From Xiphydria camelus (lineage: Eukaryota; Arthropoda; Insecta; Hymenoptera; Xiphydriidae): 64,000 nucleotides of DNA. The DNA lies in contig OY783193.1 of the NCBI GenBank assembly GCA_963678675.1, positions 14,764,208 to 14,828,207 on the forward strand, written 5' to 3'. Position numbers and translations under genes: made by a program. Under the pieces are notes generated by a model. The model had not been told where the DNA came from. It saw only the letters and a list, made by a program, of their open reading frames with translations, and did not search any database. Below are positions 35,714 to 46,216 of the stretch, piece by piece (position 1 is the first letter of the stretch; each line of letters opens with the position of its first letter).

Positions 35714-35972
35714 AAAACTTAACTATAACGAAGTTTTAGTGATACAATTTTGTTGAATTTTCATTTAATTGTACATTGAAATATATATTTCGTCAAAGAA
35801 GTAAAATAATATCACATTGTTTAAACTTTTCAGGTTGCGTTATTAGCAATATGAAACTCAACTAAAAGAATACTTTTTTTGAAGTAAATATTACATTCCT
35901 GCGTAAAATATGTACATACAATTAATTAAAAATTAATTTTTACGAACATTTAGCACTAAATATTCTGAATCA

Positions 35973-37865
35973 TCAATCGCATGAATTTTCACTACAAAGA
36001 AGGTAGCTTTCAATATCATCATCGAATATTCTTGTTCGCCTCCGTACAATTTTCCTGTTCATGGAAATATACGGGTCAGACATCAGCAATAGGTTGTTTA
36101 TTACGTCTTGACAATTATTTAATCTTGAGGACTTTCTAGCGTGATTTAATCTAGTGCGTCGAAAAACTTTGTGCGTAGCTTCGAGAGCCTCCTCAGACAA
36201 TTGTCCAATTGGTATTTCAAAATATTTCATGATGTCAACTGCGTGAAAGAAGAGTTTATACAAAGTACTTGGCATGTAATACCAAGAATAATGTTGTAAA
36301 TACAGGTCTTTGGTTTGACAAAGGAGTAATTTAAATTGTTCCAAATCAACAGCTGAACCACTTGCAATAACACGTAGAATCACAGAGAACTTTTGAATCA
36401 AAGTCTCATTGATTCCAGTAATTTCAGAGCTTAGCTTAGAGTTCGCAAAAAACCTCCGCGCAGTATTACCATCATTTGACGACCCAAACCCTGGTTTCGG
36501 CTGGTCAACATTTAAACCCATTTTTGATTGGAACTCAGATTGAATTCGTTTTTTCTCAGCATGAAATAAAACTTTGTTTTCATATTCTTGAACTCGCCAT
36601 TTTTTAAAACGAAGCCTGTATACAATATGTAAGAGACATTCAAACAACCTTATCCAAAGGTGTAATGTTGATAGTCCAAAACGGTAATTTTCCTCATTTG
36701 GAGACTTCTCATAACATTTAACGGTGTTCATTTCACTAGGTAACGCGCCACATATAAAACATTTTGAGGTAGAGCTTGTTTCTGACAAAATGTTACAAAC
36801 ACTTCCATCAACCATGGTCAAAAGAAATTTGAAGCATACTTTGAGACTATAGCCAGATACACTCTCAGTACAATCTTCAAGGCTTTTTATTTTAGCCTGC
36901 ATAGAAATCTCTTCTTGTTGAACAAGCTCAGGACATTCTTTGTAAAAGACAAACTTAATGGGCCTACAAAATAGAACAGATCCAGGGGTTTCATTATCCC
37001 ACAGACACTCGCCTGAATTTATATCAATTAATCTCAGAGGAACAAAGGCGATTAAAAACAAGTATTCATCCGTATTCTTGGAATTTTCAAATTTTTGTTT
37101 GTAGATACTGTGACTACCACTACCGTCAAAGCCCCATTTACACACCAGTTTACCTCTTGTATCTTTCCCTATTTCTACAGACTCTGATATGCTATGAACA
37201 GTTTTCTTCATAACATCTTGCAAATCAACTTCCCCAGATGTTTTAGTTACAGTTGTTTTCGGCAACACCCCTTTTTTCGTATGTCGAATAGCATACAGAC
37301 TAGGAAAACAGTCCTTGTGTAATGCATTTACTGTACTCCTCAAAACCTCATATTTCCTCTCTGTTAGGTCAAGGTCTAGATACAATGATAAAGCGTCAAC
37401 TGGCGATAAACACTTAGCAACATCAACATTTGACAAGCTTGGTCCGGATAATTCTGCGGCAAAGCTTAGTTCTTCGCGGGATCTTGTTGTGACCAAATCT
37501 TCCACTCTCTGTTTCTTTATTTTCGTGCCGCATTCTTCAAATGGTTTTTTTGGTCTTCCACCTTTGTTCGAAACCGAGGTAGTCGGTGTACTTTTGAAAG
37601 AAGTTATTTTTTCAGGAAGAGTATGCACAGAATTCAGCCAATCCTTGTTTTTCTCTAAAAAAAAGTCACAATTTCTTTTGCACTTTTGCCATCTTCTGTA
37701 GATATTTGAACATGTTGTTTTAACATGGTTTTGTAAATCGTCCTCTTCACTTTCCCCCAAACTCTCTTTCAAATTAAACCTGGATCTTATAAAGGCCGCA
37801 ACAACAGACGATCGGTCGTCCGGGACAGACGACCACGCTTCGAAGAGTTCCCGATTCGTACACAT
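35973..37865 (-). CDS. Transib (RAG1-family) transposase
   Basis: 630 codons without interruption. It would be a nuclear DDE/D-type transposase that nicks and hairpins DNA at CACAGTG ends. Motifs seen: KWGFDGSGS with the first catalytic Asp near residue 247 (compare RAG1 FDGAGD); LLTMVDGSV with the second Asp near 353; SKCFICGA, a CxxC pair at 369/372 as in the RAG1 zinc-binding insertion; and IGQLSEEALEATHKVFRRTR with the catalytic Glu near 559, matching the RAG1 SEGNESGNKLFRR block. The D-D spacing of 106 is close to the RAG1 value; D-E of 206 is shorter. A basic GGRPKK stretch lies at 102-107. The first Met of the open frame is used; an upstream exon cannot be excluded. No RAG2-like partner is seen. 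Alignment is from memory of the family, but the motif order is clear. Confidence 0.92.
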   Translation of the reverse strand: MCTNRELFEAWSSVPDDRSSVVAAFIRSRFNLKESLGESEEDDLQNHVKTTCSNIYRRWQKCKRNCDFFLEKNKDWLNSVHTLPEKITSFKSTPTTSVSNKGGRPKKPFEECGTKIKKQRVEDLVTTRSREELSFAAELSGPSLSNVDVAKCLSPVDALSLYLDLDLTERKYEVLRSTVNALHKDCFPSLYAIRHTKKGVLPKTTVTKTSGEVDLQDVMKKTVHSISESVEIGKDTRGKLVCKWGFDGSGSHSIYKQKFENSKNTDEYLFLIAFVPLRLIDINSGECLWDNETPGSVLFCRPIKFVFYKECPELVQQEEISMQAKIKSLEDCTESVSGYSLKVCFKFLLTMVDGSVCNILSETSSTSKCFICGALPSEMNTVKCYEKSPNEENYRFGLSTLHLWIRLFECLLHIVYRLRFKKWRVQEYENKVLFHAEKKRIQSEFQSKMGLNVDQPKPGFGSSNDGNTARRFFANSKLSSEITGINETLIQKFSVILRVIASGSAVDLEQFKLLLCQTKDLYLQHYSWYYMPSTLYKLFFHAVDIMKYFEIPIGQLSEEALEATHKVFRRTRLNHARKSSRLNNCQDVINNLLLMSDPYISMNRKIVRRRTRIFDDDIESYLLCSENSCD

Positions 37866-39480
37866 TCTCTATAACAGCAATGTTAGGAAACCGTGCGATC
37901 AATGCTAGATCTAAGTGGAGTAGTAAATCTTGAAGACACTCGTTCGTGACACGATTACTTACCAAACCACTGCAAGGCGGATTTGAAGCTCTCGGCTGTT
38001 TTGCTTGAACGTGTGTGTGGTGAAGTAGTTTAAACCTCGCGGTTAATCCAAATGAGTTAACACTGCACTCATTATATTATTGGTAATATATTCGAGTTAA
38101 AGAGATACAGTATTTTGATGATTTAACCGTGTCTTACACTTAGCTGTTTCGAATGCACGATATGAAGACGAACCGTTTAATTACAAGTTAGCGCTTGCAC
38201 TTTGAATACACTGTGTACGGTCAGCGGTGCACTTCGTTTATGCATTAATACGTATTTAGTTGCGGCTTATATACCTTCATCTAACAGTAGTTGAAAAATG
38301 GTGGGTATAGCGTGGGCTGATGCGGTGCGCCCTGATTGGCTAGGAGAGACTGACAATAGAATAAAGGATGACGTTGGTTATTTTTCGCATCCCGTATCTA
38401 GTGGACAAGGGTACCGTTGCTCGCAATTAGCCTTCCTGGAAAAGGTACAACGTTGCGAACTCATTAGCGGCCTAGATTTGCCGAAATATATCGCCTAATG
38501 GATAGATTGACCCCAAGATTAGTCAGGTATTTCGATCGCGATGACACTGAGTGATAAGAATCAATATTTAGAATTCTGACTATCGTCTGTCGGAAGATTA
38601 AGACACTGCTGCGTATGAAAAAGTAGCAGATACTTTCAGCCGTGATGGTATTACCGCATATAGCAATTCGATAAATTATTTTAAAATTTATTTGGACAAT
38701 AAACTTTTCAAAATATCTCGAAACGGTAAGGAATGCGACGGAATAGAAATAATATTGGGGTTTCAAAGGGGGTCGAACTTTAAATTATATTAATTTTACC
38801 GTAGAAAGCGAATTGATAATTTGTTTAAACAATAAACTTATGTACATATCTTGAAAATTATGAGAGATACGAAGAAGCGGGTAAAATTTTAAAACGGTAC
38901 GTAGGAATTCGAATCCGAAGCCGCGATCTTATTACCGAAGTAATAGTACGAACCTCTATTGAGGCACGCGGCAAGGATTAAAAAATGCTGTATATCAAAG
39001 GCTAGCAGGTACTAGCAGCCAAATTTTGCTTAAGCGAATAAAGGCTATTGTACTCTGTACGTTAGAACAAGAATTAGCTCGACACCTCATGACACTCATT
39101 AGATAAACCTTCTGAAAGTCAACAACTTTGACGGAGTTGAAGTAAAATGAGGCCTCATTCAAATAGGCGATTAAAACAATAACAACCAATAAGAGTAACA
39201 AAGAATAGGTCGAAAACATAGTTCTTACTCTAATGAACAAAATCTATGCAAACAAACCGATGATTTTCGGGCGAATTCACATTTTCCAATAAATCGAAAT
39301 CTCCGCGTCGCACACCTCCTCTGTGTGTAACGTAGACTGCTCAAACAAGCTGATATTCAGAGCGGTGTTGCACAGGTGCCAGTGGAATTTTTCGTAAACA
39401 AGCTTTAGTTTCTTGTTTGGGGACTATTTCTTTTGACCTACGTGTGTTTTAGAACCGTTTTTGTACAACTTGATTTTTTG

Positions 39481-39508
39481 GGTTTTTTCCATTGGTCGCC
39501 GCACTGTG
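39481..39508 (-). promoter_or_regulatory. Right Transib end, 12-RSS-like
   Basis: Read inward on the minus strand: heptamer CACAGTG (39502-39508), 12-bp spacer CGGCGACCAATG (39490-39501), nonamer-like GAAAAAACC (39481-39489). The nonamer matches the RSS consensus ACAAAAACC at seven of nine positions. Confidence 0.75.
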
Positions 39509-42500
39509 CGTCGGTAAAAACTGCCGAAGTTTTGTTGCGCTTGCCGTCAGACATACGGTATTTCATCTCTTCTTCGCCTCTGGTGTAACGATGGAAATTA
39601 CAAAATATCATCATTTACACCCCAAAAAGCACGTTTTTGCATGTAACTTTTCTGTAACTTTTCTGCGATATTTTACAATATTTGTGAACACTACCGTATG
39701 TTAGAAATATATATTTCTCAATAAATTCGTGAATGTTGCGAAACATCATAGAAACGTTTCGGAATCATTACGTCGAAATATCTCCTCGATAAGGTACAGC
39801 TCGATAAGATTGTACTTAGCAGGGCTGAATTATATAGGGTTTTTATAATTATTTTAGGAAGTCCCAGAAGAATACAGGTGCAGCAAAATATCGATTCTAT
39901 GCTAGAAAGAATAAGGAATAACCCTCGAACCCTAATCGGTATCAGTGATTCCTCATTGACCGTCCTTACACAAGAGGCGAAGAAAAGATGAAATAGAAGT
40001 GAGGTACATGTACACTTCACGTTTGACAGGTCGGTATATAAATTGAAACATGCGATAGTAGTATAATACGGTGCCCGATTTTTGCCAATAACTGTTGCTT
40101 CAACTTCCAGTGATATTAAGTATTACTGCAAAACGAGTAGGTTAGAAGATTTTCATGAAGACTCATGATTACCTGACATGTCATCTCGTACAGGTGCAAC
40201 CGAAGAGGATCCAGCTCGGGTCCTGTCCGTAAAAAGATGACTCGATAGACATTGGAGAATGTCAGACTTGTCACCGAGTGCCTATTACCCATGGTACATT
40301 AATTGCAATACGCGCTTCTCGTTTCATTCAACTATTCCAGCGTTAAATAACTTTTACTTCTTTCAAGCTAATAACCTTTTATGAACTGTTCGTGGTAGGA
40401 GACAGCGATCGATAATAGCGACTCATCGTAGACAAGTTCGTCTATTAAAACTATAAGGCAATTCGGTGTGCCGAACTACTACTGCGATAATGTGCCCGAG
40501 CTCACGATCTATTCTGCGATTAACGTTAACGTAATCGTGATTATGCTCGGGTGATGGGTGTTCCAAAAGAGGTAAAGGTGATACTAAACATTCGACGCTG
40601 TAAGCTGATTTCCTAGTGTATGCTTTGCAACTGGAACATCATCGCAGGAATAATTTGTCTACGATGAGTCACAATCATTGATCGCTGCCCCCCACGATGA
40701 ACAATTTGTACAAGGTAAATACTTTGGAAGAAGTGAAAGTTATTTAAAGCAGGAATAGTTGAAACGAAAAGCGCATATTGCAATGAAAGTATCATGGGTG
40801 ATAGGCGCTCGGTGACAAGCCTGACATTCTCCGATGTCCATCGAGTCATCTTTTTACGGACAGGATACGAACTAGATCCTCTTCTGTTGCACCTGTACGA
40901 GATGACGTGTCAGAAAATCATGAGTCTTCATGAAAATCTTCTAACCTACTCGTTCTGCTGTAATACTAATATCACTGGAAGTTGAAGCAACAGTTATTGG
41001 CAAAAATCCGACACCGATTTTTAAACACTTGGGGAATCTCATCGAAGAAACCCGAATAATTATTTCTTTTCACTGTTACTCATTTTACAATATCTCTATA
41101 CATTATTCATCATTATTTACAAATTAACGATTTCGAGGTTAGATGCTTCGATCTCCCAAATTGACAGCTGCCGGGAGATCAGGAGCCCCTTTCTCAAACT
41201 CACTCGTATCTTTGCATGCACGCATCTTAGCGAATAGACTAATCAGGATCAAGTATTCCATATCAGGAAACGTATACGCATCTCAGTGAGTAGACAAATC
41301 AGCCCCCCCCCCCCCCCCACCACAACGGAATACTTGATTCTGATTGGTCTATTCGCTAAGATGCGTATACGTGACCTTGCGAGTGACTCGAGAAATTTAT
41401 TTACGAGTAAGGGCAAAATTTCAGCGGTGCATGGAAAAGGATTTCTTAAAACTATTCCAACGTCTTGAGTTAATATGTAACAACATATATACTGTCATAA
41501 GTGGTATCTTTACATGTGATAAAACAATTCGTTACGGTTATTGGAAGAGTATACTTAGAGAGTTAAAGGTAAAATGTCTACATGGATTTCTGTAGACGAC
41601 CAAAGTATAAGAAAAATCCGATGGCCTGTAAATTCGAAAGCGGTTTGTTTAATTTCTCCAAAATACTAAGGCAAAGTGAAAAATATAAGGGCATTCTAGT
41701 TTATAAATCCCTTTCAAAATATCACGAGAATAAATCAAAAGTAACGTGGTTATAATTAATTAGCTCGTATTGGTATAAAATGTGAAACTTTAATTTTGTG
41801 GTAATAAAAAGCTATTCTCATCATGAATGAATTCCAAAAAAAGTAGTGAAATCTCCCCACAAAAACAGATTCTCTGTAAAATAAGGCAGCATGTTCATTC
41901 AGTGCCAACAAAAATTGATACGTAAAATACTCTCCAAAAAAGATTTGAAATCAATTAAGATCGCCATGTTCAAGATTTATATATAAAAAGTAAAAGGCAT
42001 CATTTGAAAGGAAAATTATTGTAAATCAAGTTACTAAAAAATTCGACTAAAAAAGTTATAAAAAAATTTTAATAAAAAAGAACGCCCCGTTTTTTTCCTT
42101 CAAAATAAGAAATTCAGACACAGAATTATACTTGATATTTATGCACTTATGATTTTAAATAAATTCATACACTTATATGATACCACCAGTATACCGAATG
42201 TCGCACGGGAAACCGATCAGGCGAGGGCCTTTTGAATTTCTCTGAATTTGACTTCGGCAGTGCAATTTATGAATCACTCGAGCACCGTCTAAGCACTGCT
42301 AATTATTCGGTATAATGGACAAAATATGAAAACTTAAACGCGGCAAGTTCTTTTTTATTAAAATTTTTCATAACTTCTTTTAGTCGAATTTTTTAATAAC
42401 GATTTACAATTATTTTCCTTTCAAATGATGCCTTTTACTTTTTATATGTAAATCTTGAACATGGCGATCTTAATTGATTTCAAATCTTTTTTGGAGAGTA

Positions 42501-42526
42501 TTTTACGTATCAATTTTTGTTGGCTA

Positions 42527-42776
42527 TGTGGCGAAAAGGATGTGGTCGCCATCTGATCGGCGGAGCGTTTCGTCCCGCAGTCGGCCTGTGGACTCGTCAG
42601 TAAGGCTAGGCCGACTCCTGCCTTAGACGCTCTGTAGTCCTCGGTGAGAGACGGGCAGTTGTGGTCTTATATAGAAACTCGCCCGTTGTTGGACCACTAA
42701 CGAGAAACCGAAAGCCGTGGAGTCGAAGGGTGGTGCCACCTGGCGGCGGGGCGCCGTAGCGCGATGGGTCGCCACA
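42527..42776. mobile_element. Possible solo LTR or TG...CA-ended element
   Basis: A GC-richer 250-bp segment starting TGTGGCGA and ending TCGCCACA, with a TATATA box-like site near 42670. The TG...CA ends and internal promoter-like sequence suggest a solo LTR. No target duplication is seen and the CR-3 C block is truncated at its left border, so a rearranged or unrelated element remains possible. Confidence 0.35.
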
Positions 42777-43362
42777 GATAATTATAATAAAATGACATGG
42801 GAATAAGATCATTCTGAGATCGTGTCATTTTTATCCGAGCAATTGAAAAACGACTTAGGAAATGAAAATGTAACAAAAGAATATGAAAATAACAAAATAT
42901 TTTGACACCAGCGCCGCTTTTTACAAAACCCATAGATATTATATGAAAACAGTTATTATTTTAATTAAAATTTCGAGTACGATCAATGTCCTGCTAGAAC
43001 GAAGCCCGGAAAGAATTATGAGGGTGTGCTCGCTCAGTTTGTCACCGCATATTCGGCAGATTGAAATCGAACAACCTGTTACACAGTCCAGATTAGCACC
43101 ACTCATTGAAATACCCAAAAATGCGTAAATGAAGGGGAAACGACTACACGACAAATTCGATCGCCCAATGATCGCGGATTTGACGCGTATATATCCGCAA
43201 ATAATCATAAAAGGAATTTCGAAGGGGTGCAACATGGTTTGACTTGCAATTCGGTACTTGTAAGTATAAGAAATATTCACATTTTTAAATTCAATTTGTA
43301 ATCTATATTCATATTCAATATCATACAAAAAAGAAAATGACCAAATAAATCATTATTCGTAA
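42777..43362. other. Flank of the 2.7-kb inverted-repeat element, no gene seen
   Basis: AT-rich. Two opposing open frames (42883-43128 and 42939-43328) overlap and lack recognisable domains. The last 30 bp match 21815-21850, which is the same sequence without the insertion. Confidence 0.4.
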
Positions 43363-46066
43363 TAGACTAAGAGCTAGTGACATTTTTCAGTGATTATTTA
43401 GTTAAGGCCTATTTTTTGAGAGAATGTTGTGGGGGGCATGTCTAAGTGCCATCCGTGAGGATTAACCTTGATAGCGGTATGGGAGGCTGGCGGAACGCCC
43501 CCAACTTGTAAAAAATAGTGCACAAAATTATTATTTAGTTAAGGCTGAAATTTTGTTTACTATACATCTGGTAGTCCACAATTATGAATATAAATTGGCG
43601 GATCGATTGGCCGGCATTAAAAAGGTGGCGGATCATCCTAAATATGTCGTGTGAACAATAAAATTTTTATTATTTAGTTAAGGCTCAATTTTTAATATGT
43701 TATTGAGGCAACTGTTTCAAGTGGAAATTTAAATTGGCGGAACAAAATATTGGCATTAACTACCTGGCGGAACGGTTTAAACATCCATTGTGCGCGCCTC
43801 GATTTCGTGTTGTTTGCCGCAGAATTTTTTGTATTAGGAATGCTTCTAATATAGATAATGATTTTGTTTATTTTCTGGAATCTTTTTAGTAATAATAGTA
43901 ATTTAGTTTTTCCCTGGAGTTAATATTTTAGCGCTCATTCAATATTGATGAGCTTCAATATATCAATCAAACATCAGTCTTATGTTAGGACACTCAACAT
44001 TTTATTTGTGATGTCGGAAGTTTTAACAATTTTTAAAACGGATGAATGATATAATTTTTTTTTAGAATACCCTTTTGGCATTTGACCGACGATATAGTGC
44101 TTTATACAAATATAACGAGGTGCGTGAAGTGGAAGAATATTTTTAACAGAAATTTTTTTAAAGCGAACTAATTTCTTAGAGTAGTTATCGACTTACAAAT
44201 ATATGGTAGGTACTTCGTATAAAGACAATTTTAATACCGTCAGTTGTTCGATCATCTAATCATCTTCTGTGTCCGGCCAGTCAGAATCGTCACCTTCGTC
44301 AACAGAATCCAGATCACTAGATGCTCGGGAGCCTACGTCTATAAATTTAAACAAATTGATTAGAAAAATGTAATATTTTTTGTTTATATTTACTGTTAAA
44401 TCTGCATACCTGATTCAATGTCACTGTTGCAATCATTGTTGCTTTTATTGGAATCTTCAACAAGTACATCTCCAAGAAATTCAGGCAATTGATCTCCTTG
44501 AAACCAGACGAATTCATACTTGCCGTCGTTGATGCACCAGCCATGGTTTTCTGGAGATTTGTCCGTTGATTGTTGCAAATTTGCATTTAGCCAGATACTG
44601 GCAATGTACGAGCTCCGCAATAGTTGCTGTTGCACTTCAGTTGAGCATGGTGGCAAGTTTGATGCGTCGGAATTGCGGATGTTTTTTGCAAATGAGTACG
44701 TAGTATCTGCAACTTTATAAGCTTCGTTAAAGAGTACCAAACGAGCTTCATTAACGGTGTCTGCGTTTTTGACACCATACATCCGGCAGATAAATTCTTG
44801 CAAAACAGGAAACACTGCTGAAGTGTCAACATCATCTTTGCCTAGGTCTTCAAATGCCTCTTGATAATTATAGAACGCCTTCAATAACTGATATGATTTA
44901 TTTTTTCCTTTACGGGAAGAGATGTAATCACACCCTGTAAGGGCGTGGAAGCCAGGCAGAGCTCTTGAGAATGTTGAGAAGGTTGAGCTCTTGAGAATGT
45001 GAACAGTGACATTGAATCAGGTATGCAGATTTAACAGTAAATATAAACAAAAAATATTACATTTTTCTAATCAATTTGTTTAAATTTATAGACGTAGGCT
45101 CCCGAGCATCTAGTGATCTGGATTCTGTTGACGAAGGTGACGATTCTGACTGGCCGGACACAGAAGATGATTAGATGATCGAACAACTGACGGTATTAAA
45201 ATTGTCTTTATACGAAGTACCTACCATATATTTGTAAGTCGATAACTACTCTAAGAAATTAGTTCGCTTTAAAAAAATTTCTGTTAAAAATATTCTTCCA
45301 CTTCACGCACCTCGTTATATTTGTATAAAGCACTATATCGTCGGTCAAATGCCAAAAGGGTATTCTAAAAAAAATTATATCATTCATCCGTTTTAAAAAT
45401 TGTTAAAACTTCCGACATCACAAATAAAATGTTGAGTGTCCTAACATAAGACTGATGTTTGATTGATATATTGAAGCTCATCAATATTGAATGAGCGCTA
45501 AAATATTAACTCCAGGGAAAAACTAAATTACTATTATTACTAAAAAGATTCCAGAAAATAAACAAAATCATTATCTATATTAGAAGCATTCCTAATACAA
45601 AAAATTCTGCGGCAAACAACACGAAATCGAGGCGCGCACAATGGATGTTTAAACCGTTCCGCCAGGTAGTTAATGCCAATATTTTGTTCCGCCAATTTAA
45701 ATTTCCACTTGAAACAGTTGCCTCAATAACATATTAAAAATTGAGCCTTAACTAAATAATAAAAATTTTATTGTTCACACGACATATTTAGGATGATCCG
45801 CCACCTTTTTAATGCCGGCCAATCGATCCGCCAATTTATATTCATAATTGTGGACTACCAGATGTATAGTAAACAAAATTTCAGCCTTAACTAAATAATA
45901 ATTTTGTGCACTATTTTTTACAAGTTGGGGGCGTTCCGCCAGCCTCCCATACCGCTATCAAGGTTAATCCTCACGGATGGCACTTAGACATGCCCCCCAC
46001 AACATTCTCTCAAAAAATAGGCCTTAACTAAATAATCACTGAAAAATGTCACTAGCTCTTAGTCTA
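43363..46066. mobile_element. 2.7-kb inverted-repeat DNA element with TAA target duplication
   Basis: Arms of 1064-1065 bp (43363-44427 and 45002-46066) begin TAGACTAAGAGCTAGTGAC. TAA lies immediately outside both ends. The related empty site near 21840-21865 reads ATTATTCGCAAAGTTATAAG, which supports a 3-bp TAA duplication. Each arm has three direct copies of TTATTTAGTTAAGGC about 140 bp apart, followed by GGCGGAWC words. A 3-bp TWA target is typical of PIF/Harbinger, but no such transposase is present. The unique centre carries part of a PIN-like gene. Confidence 0.85.
44256..44959 (-). pseudogene. PIN-like nuclease family, C-terminal fragment in two exons
   Basis: Exon one (44959 down to 44410) starts within LPGFHALTGCDYISSRKGK, the family hallmark, and continues through FICRMYGVKNADTVNEAR, LPPCSTEVQQQLLRSSY and NHGWCINDGKYEFVWFQG. 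A GTATGC donor and TATAG acceptor join it to exon two (44338-44256), adding an acidic tail (DSVDEGDDSDWPDTEDD) to a stop. The splice restores the frame exactly, supporting the model. The 5-prime half is missing: the right inverted arm begins about 40 bp upstream. From memory, HALTGCD proteins are abundant in cnidarians and insects and look like PIN/FEN nucleases; their role is unknown. The exon-two region is duplicated inverted at 45092-45174. Confidence 0.6.
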
Positions 46067-46130
46067 TAAGGCTATAAGTGTGTTTCTCTCTAGAAGATTG
46101 TGACGTCATCGAAAAGCCGGAAAGACGCAT

Positions 46131-46216
46131 ACATCGCTGCCTCAGAATTATAAGCTTCTATGTTACGTGGAACTTCTATAGAACATAGAACCTTATAATT
46201 CTGAGACAGCGATATG
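46131..46216. repeat. Small hairpin, ATCGCTG ends
   Basis: ATCGCTGCCTCAGAATTATAAG pairs with its complement downstream, followed inward by TTCTATGTT and AACATAGAA. It lies within the sequence shared with 21850-22080, where no such hairpin is present, so it is an insertion of about 85 bp. Confidence 0.65.

Larger units (their letters stand above)
35675..39508 (-). mobile_element. Transib DNA transposon, apparently complete
   Basis: A 3834-bp element with CACAGTGCGGCGA at both ends in inverted orientation, flanked by an exact 5-bp duplication CGTCG (35670-35674 and 39509-39513). Ends of the type CACWRTG with 5-bp target duplications are diagnostic of Transib, the superfamily from which RAG1 derives. 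It carries one uninterrupted transposase gene on the minus strand. The 1.6 kb between the gene start and the right end (37866-39508) has no supported coding sequence. The exact duplication and open gene point to recent, possibly still competent, insertion. Confidence 0.92.
35574..39558. mobile_element. Palindromic CCGTATG-type MITE split by the Transib
   Basis: Left part 35574-35674 and right part 39514-39558 together make a palindrome of about 146 bp with ends CCGTATGTCTGACGGC, then AAACTTCGGCAG and TTTACCGACGGTGG. It lies between two TA dinucleotides. Intact X copies read CTCACTTCTATTTCATC where this copy reads CTTCTA[element]TATTTCATC, so the target and its TA duplication are directly visible. 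The ends match the MITEs at 19297 and 19960. Confidence 0.85.
33385..42524 (+). mobile_element. Composite repeat CR-3 (D-X-Y-E-Cf-C), host of the Transib
   Basis: Begins TCAAGAGACACGG after an A. D runs 33385-34260. X follows at about 34260-35573 and, after the nested insertion 35574-39558, resumes at 39559-40070. Then come Y (40115-40975), E (41180-41400), Cf (41395-41850) and C (41855-42524). C is truncated on its right arm where an LTR-like sequence begins. Without the nested insertion the copy would be about 5.2 kb. Confidence 0.75.

Noticed and set aside
37866..39508. Second gene or RAG2-like partner in the Transib
   Set aside because: Only short, overlapping frames without kelch-like or PHD-like motifs occur in this part of the element.
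43363..46066. Firm PIF/Harbinger assignment
   Set aside because: The TAA duplication fits, but no Harbinger transposase or Myb-like gene is present and the internal gene is of another family.
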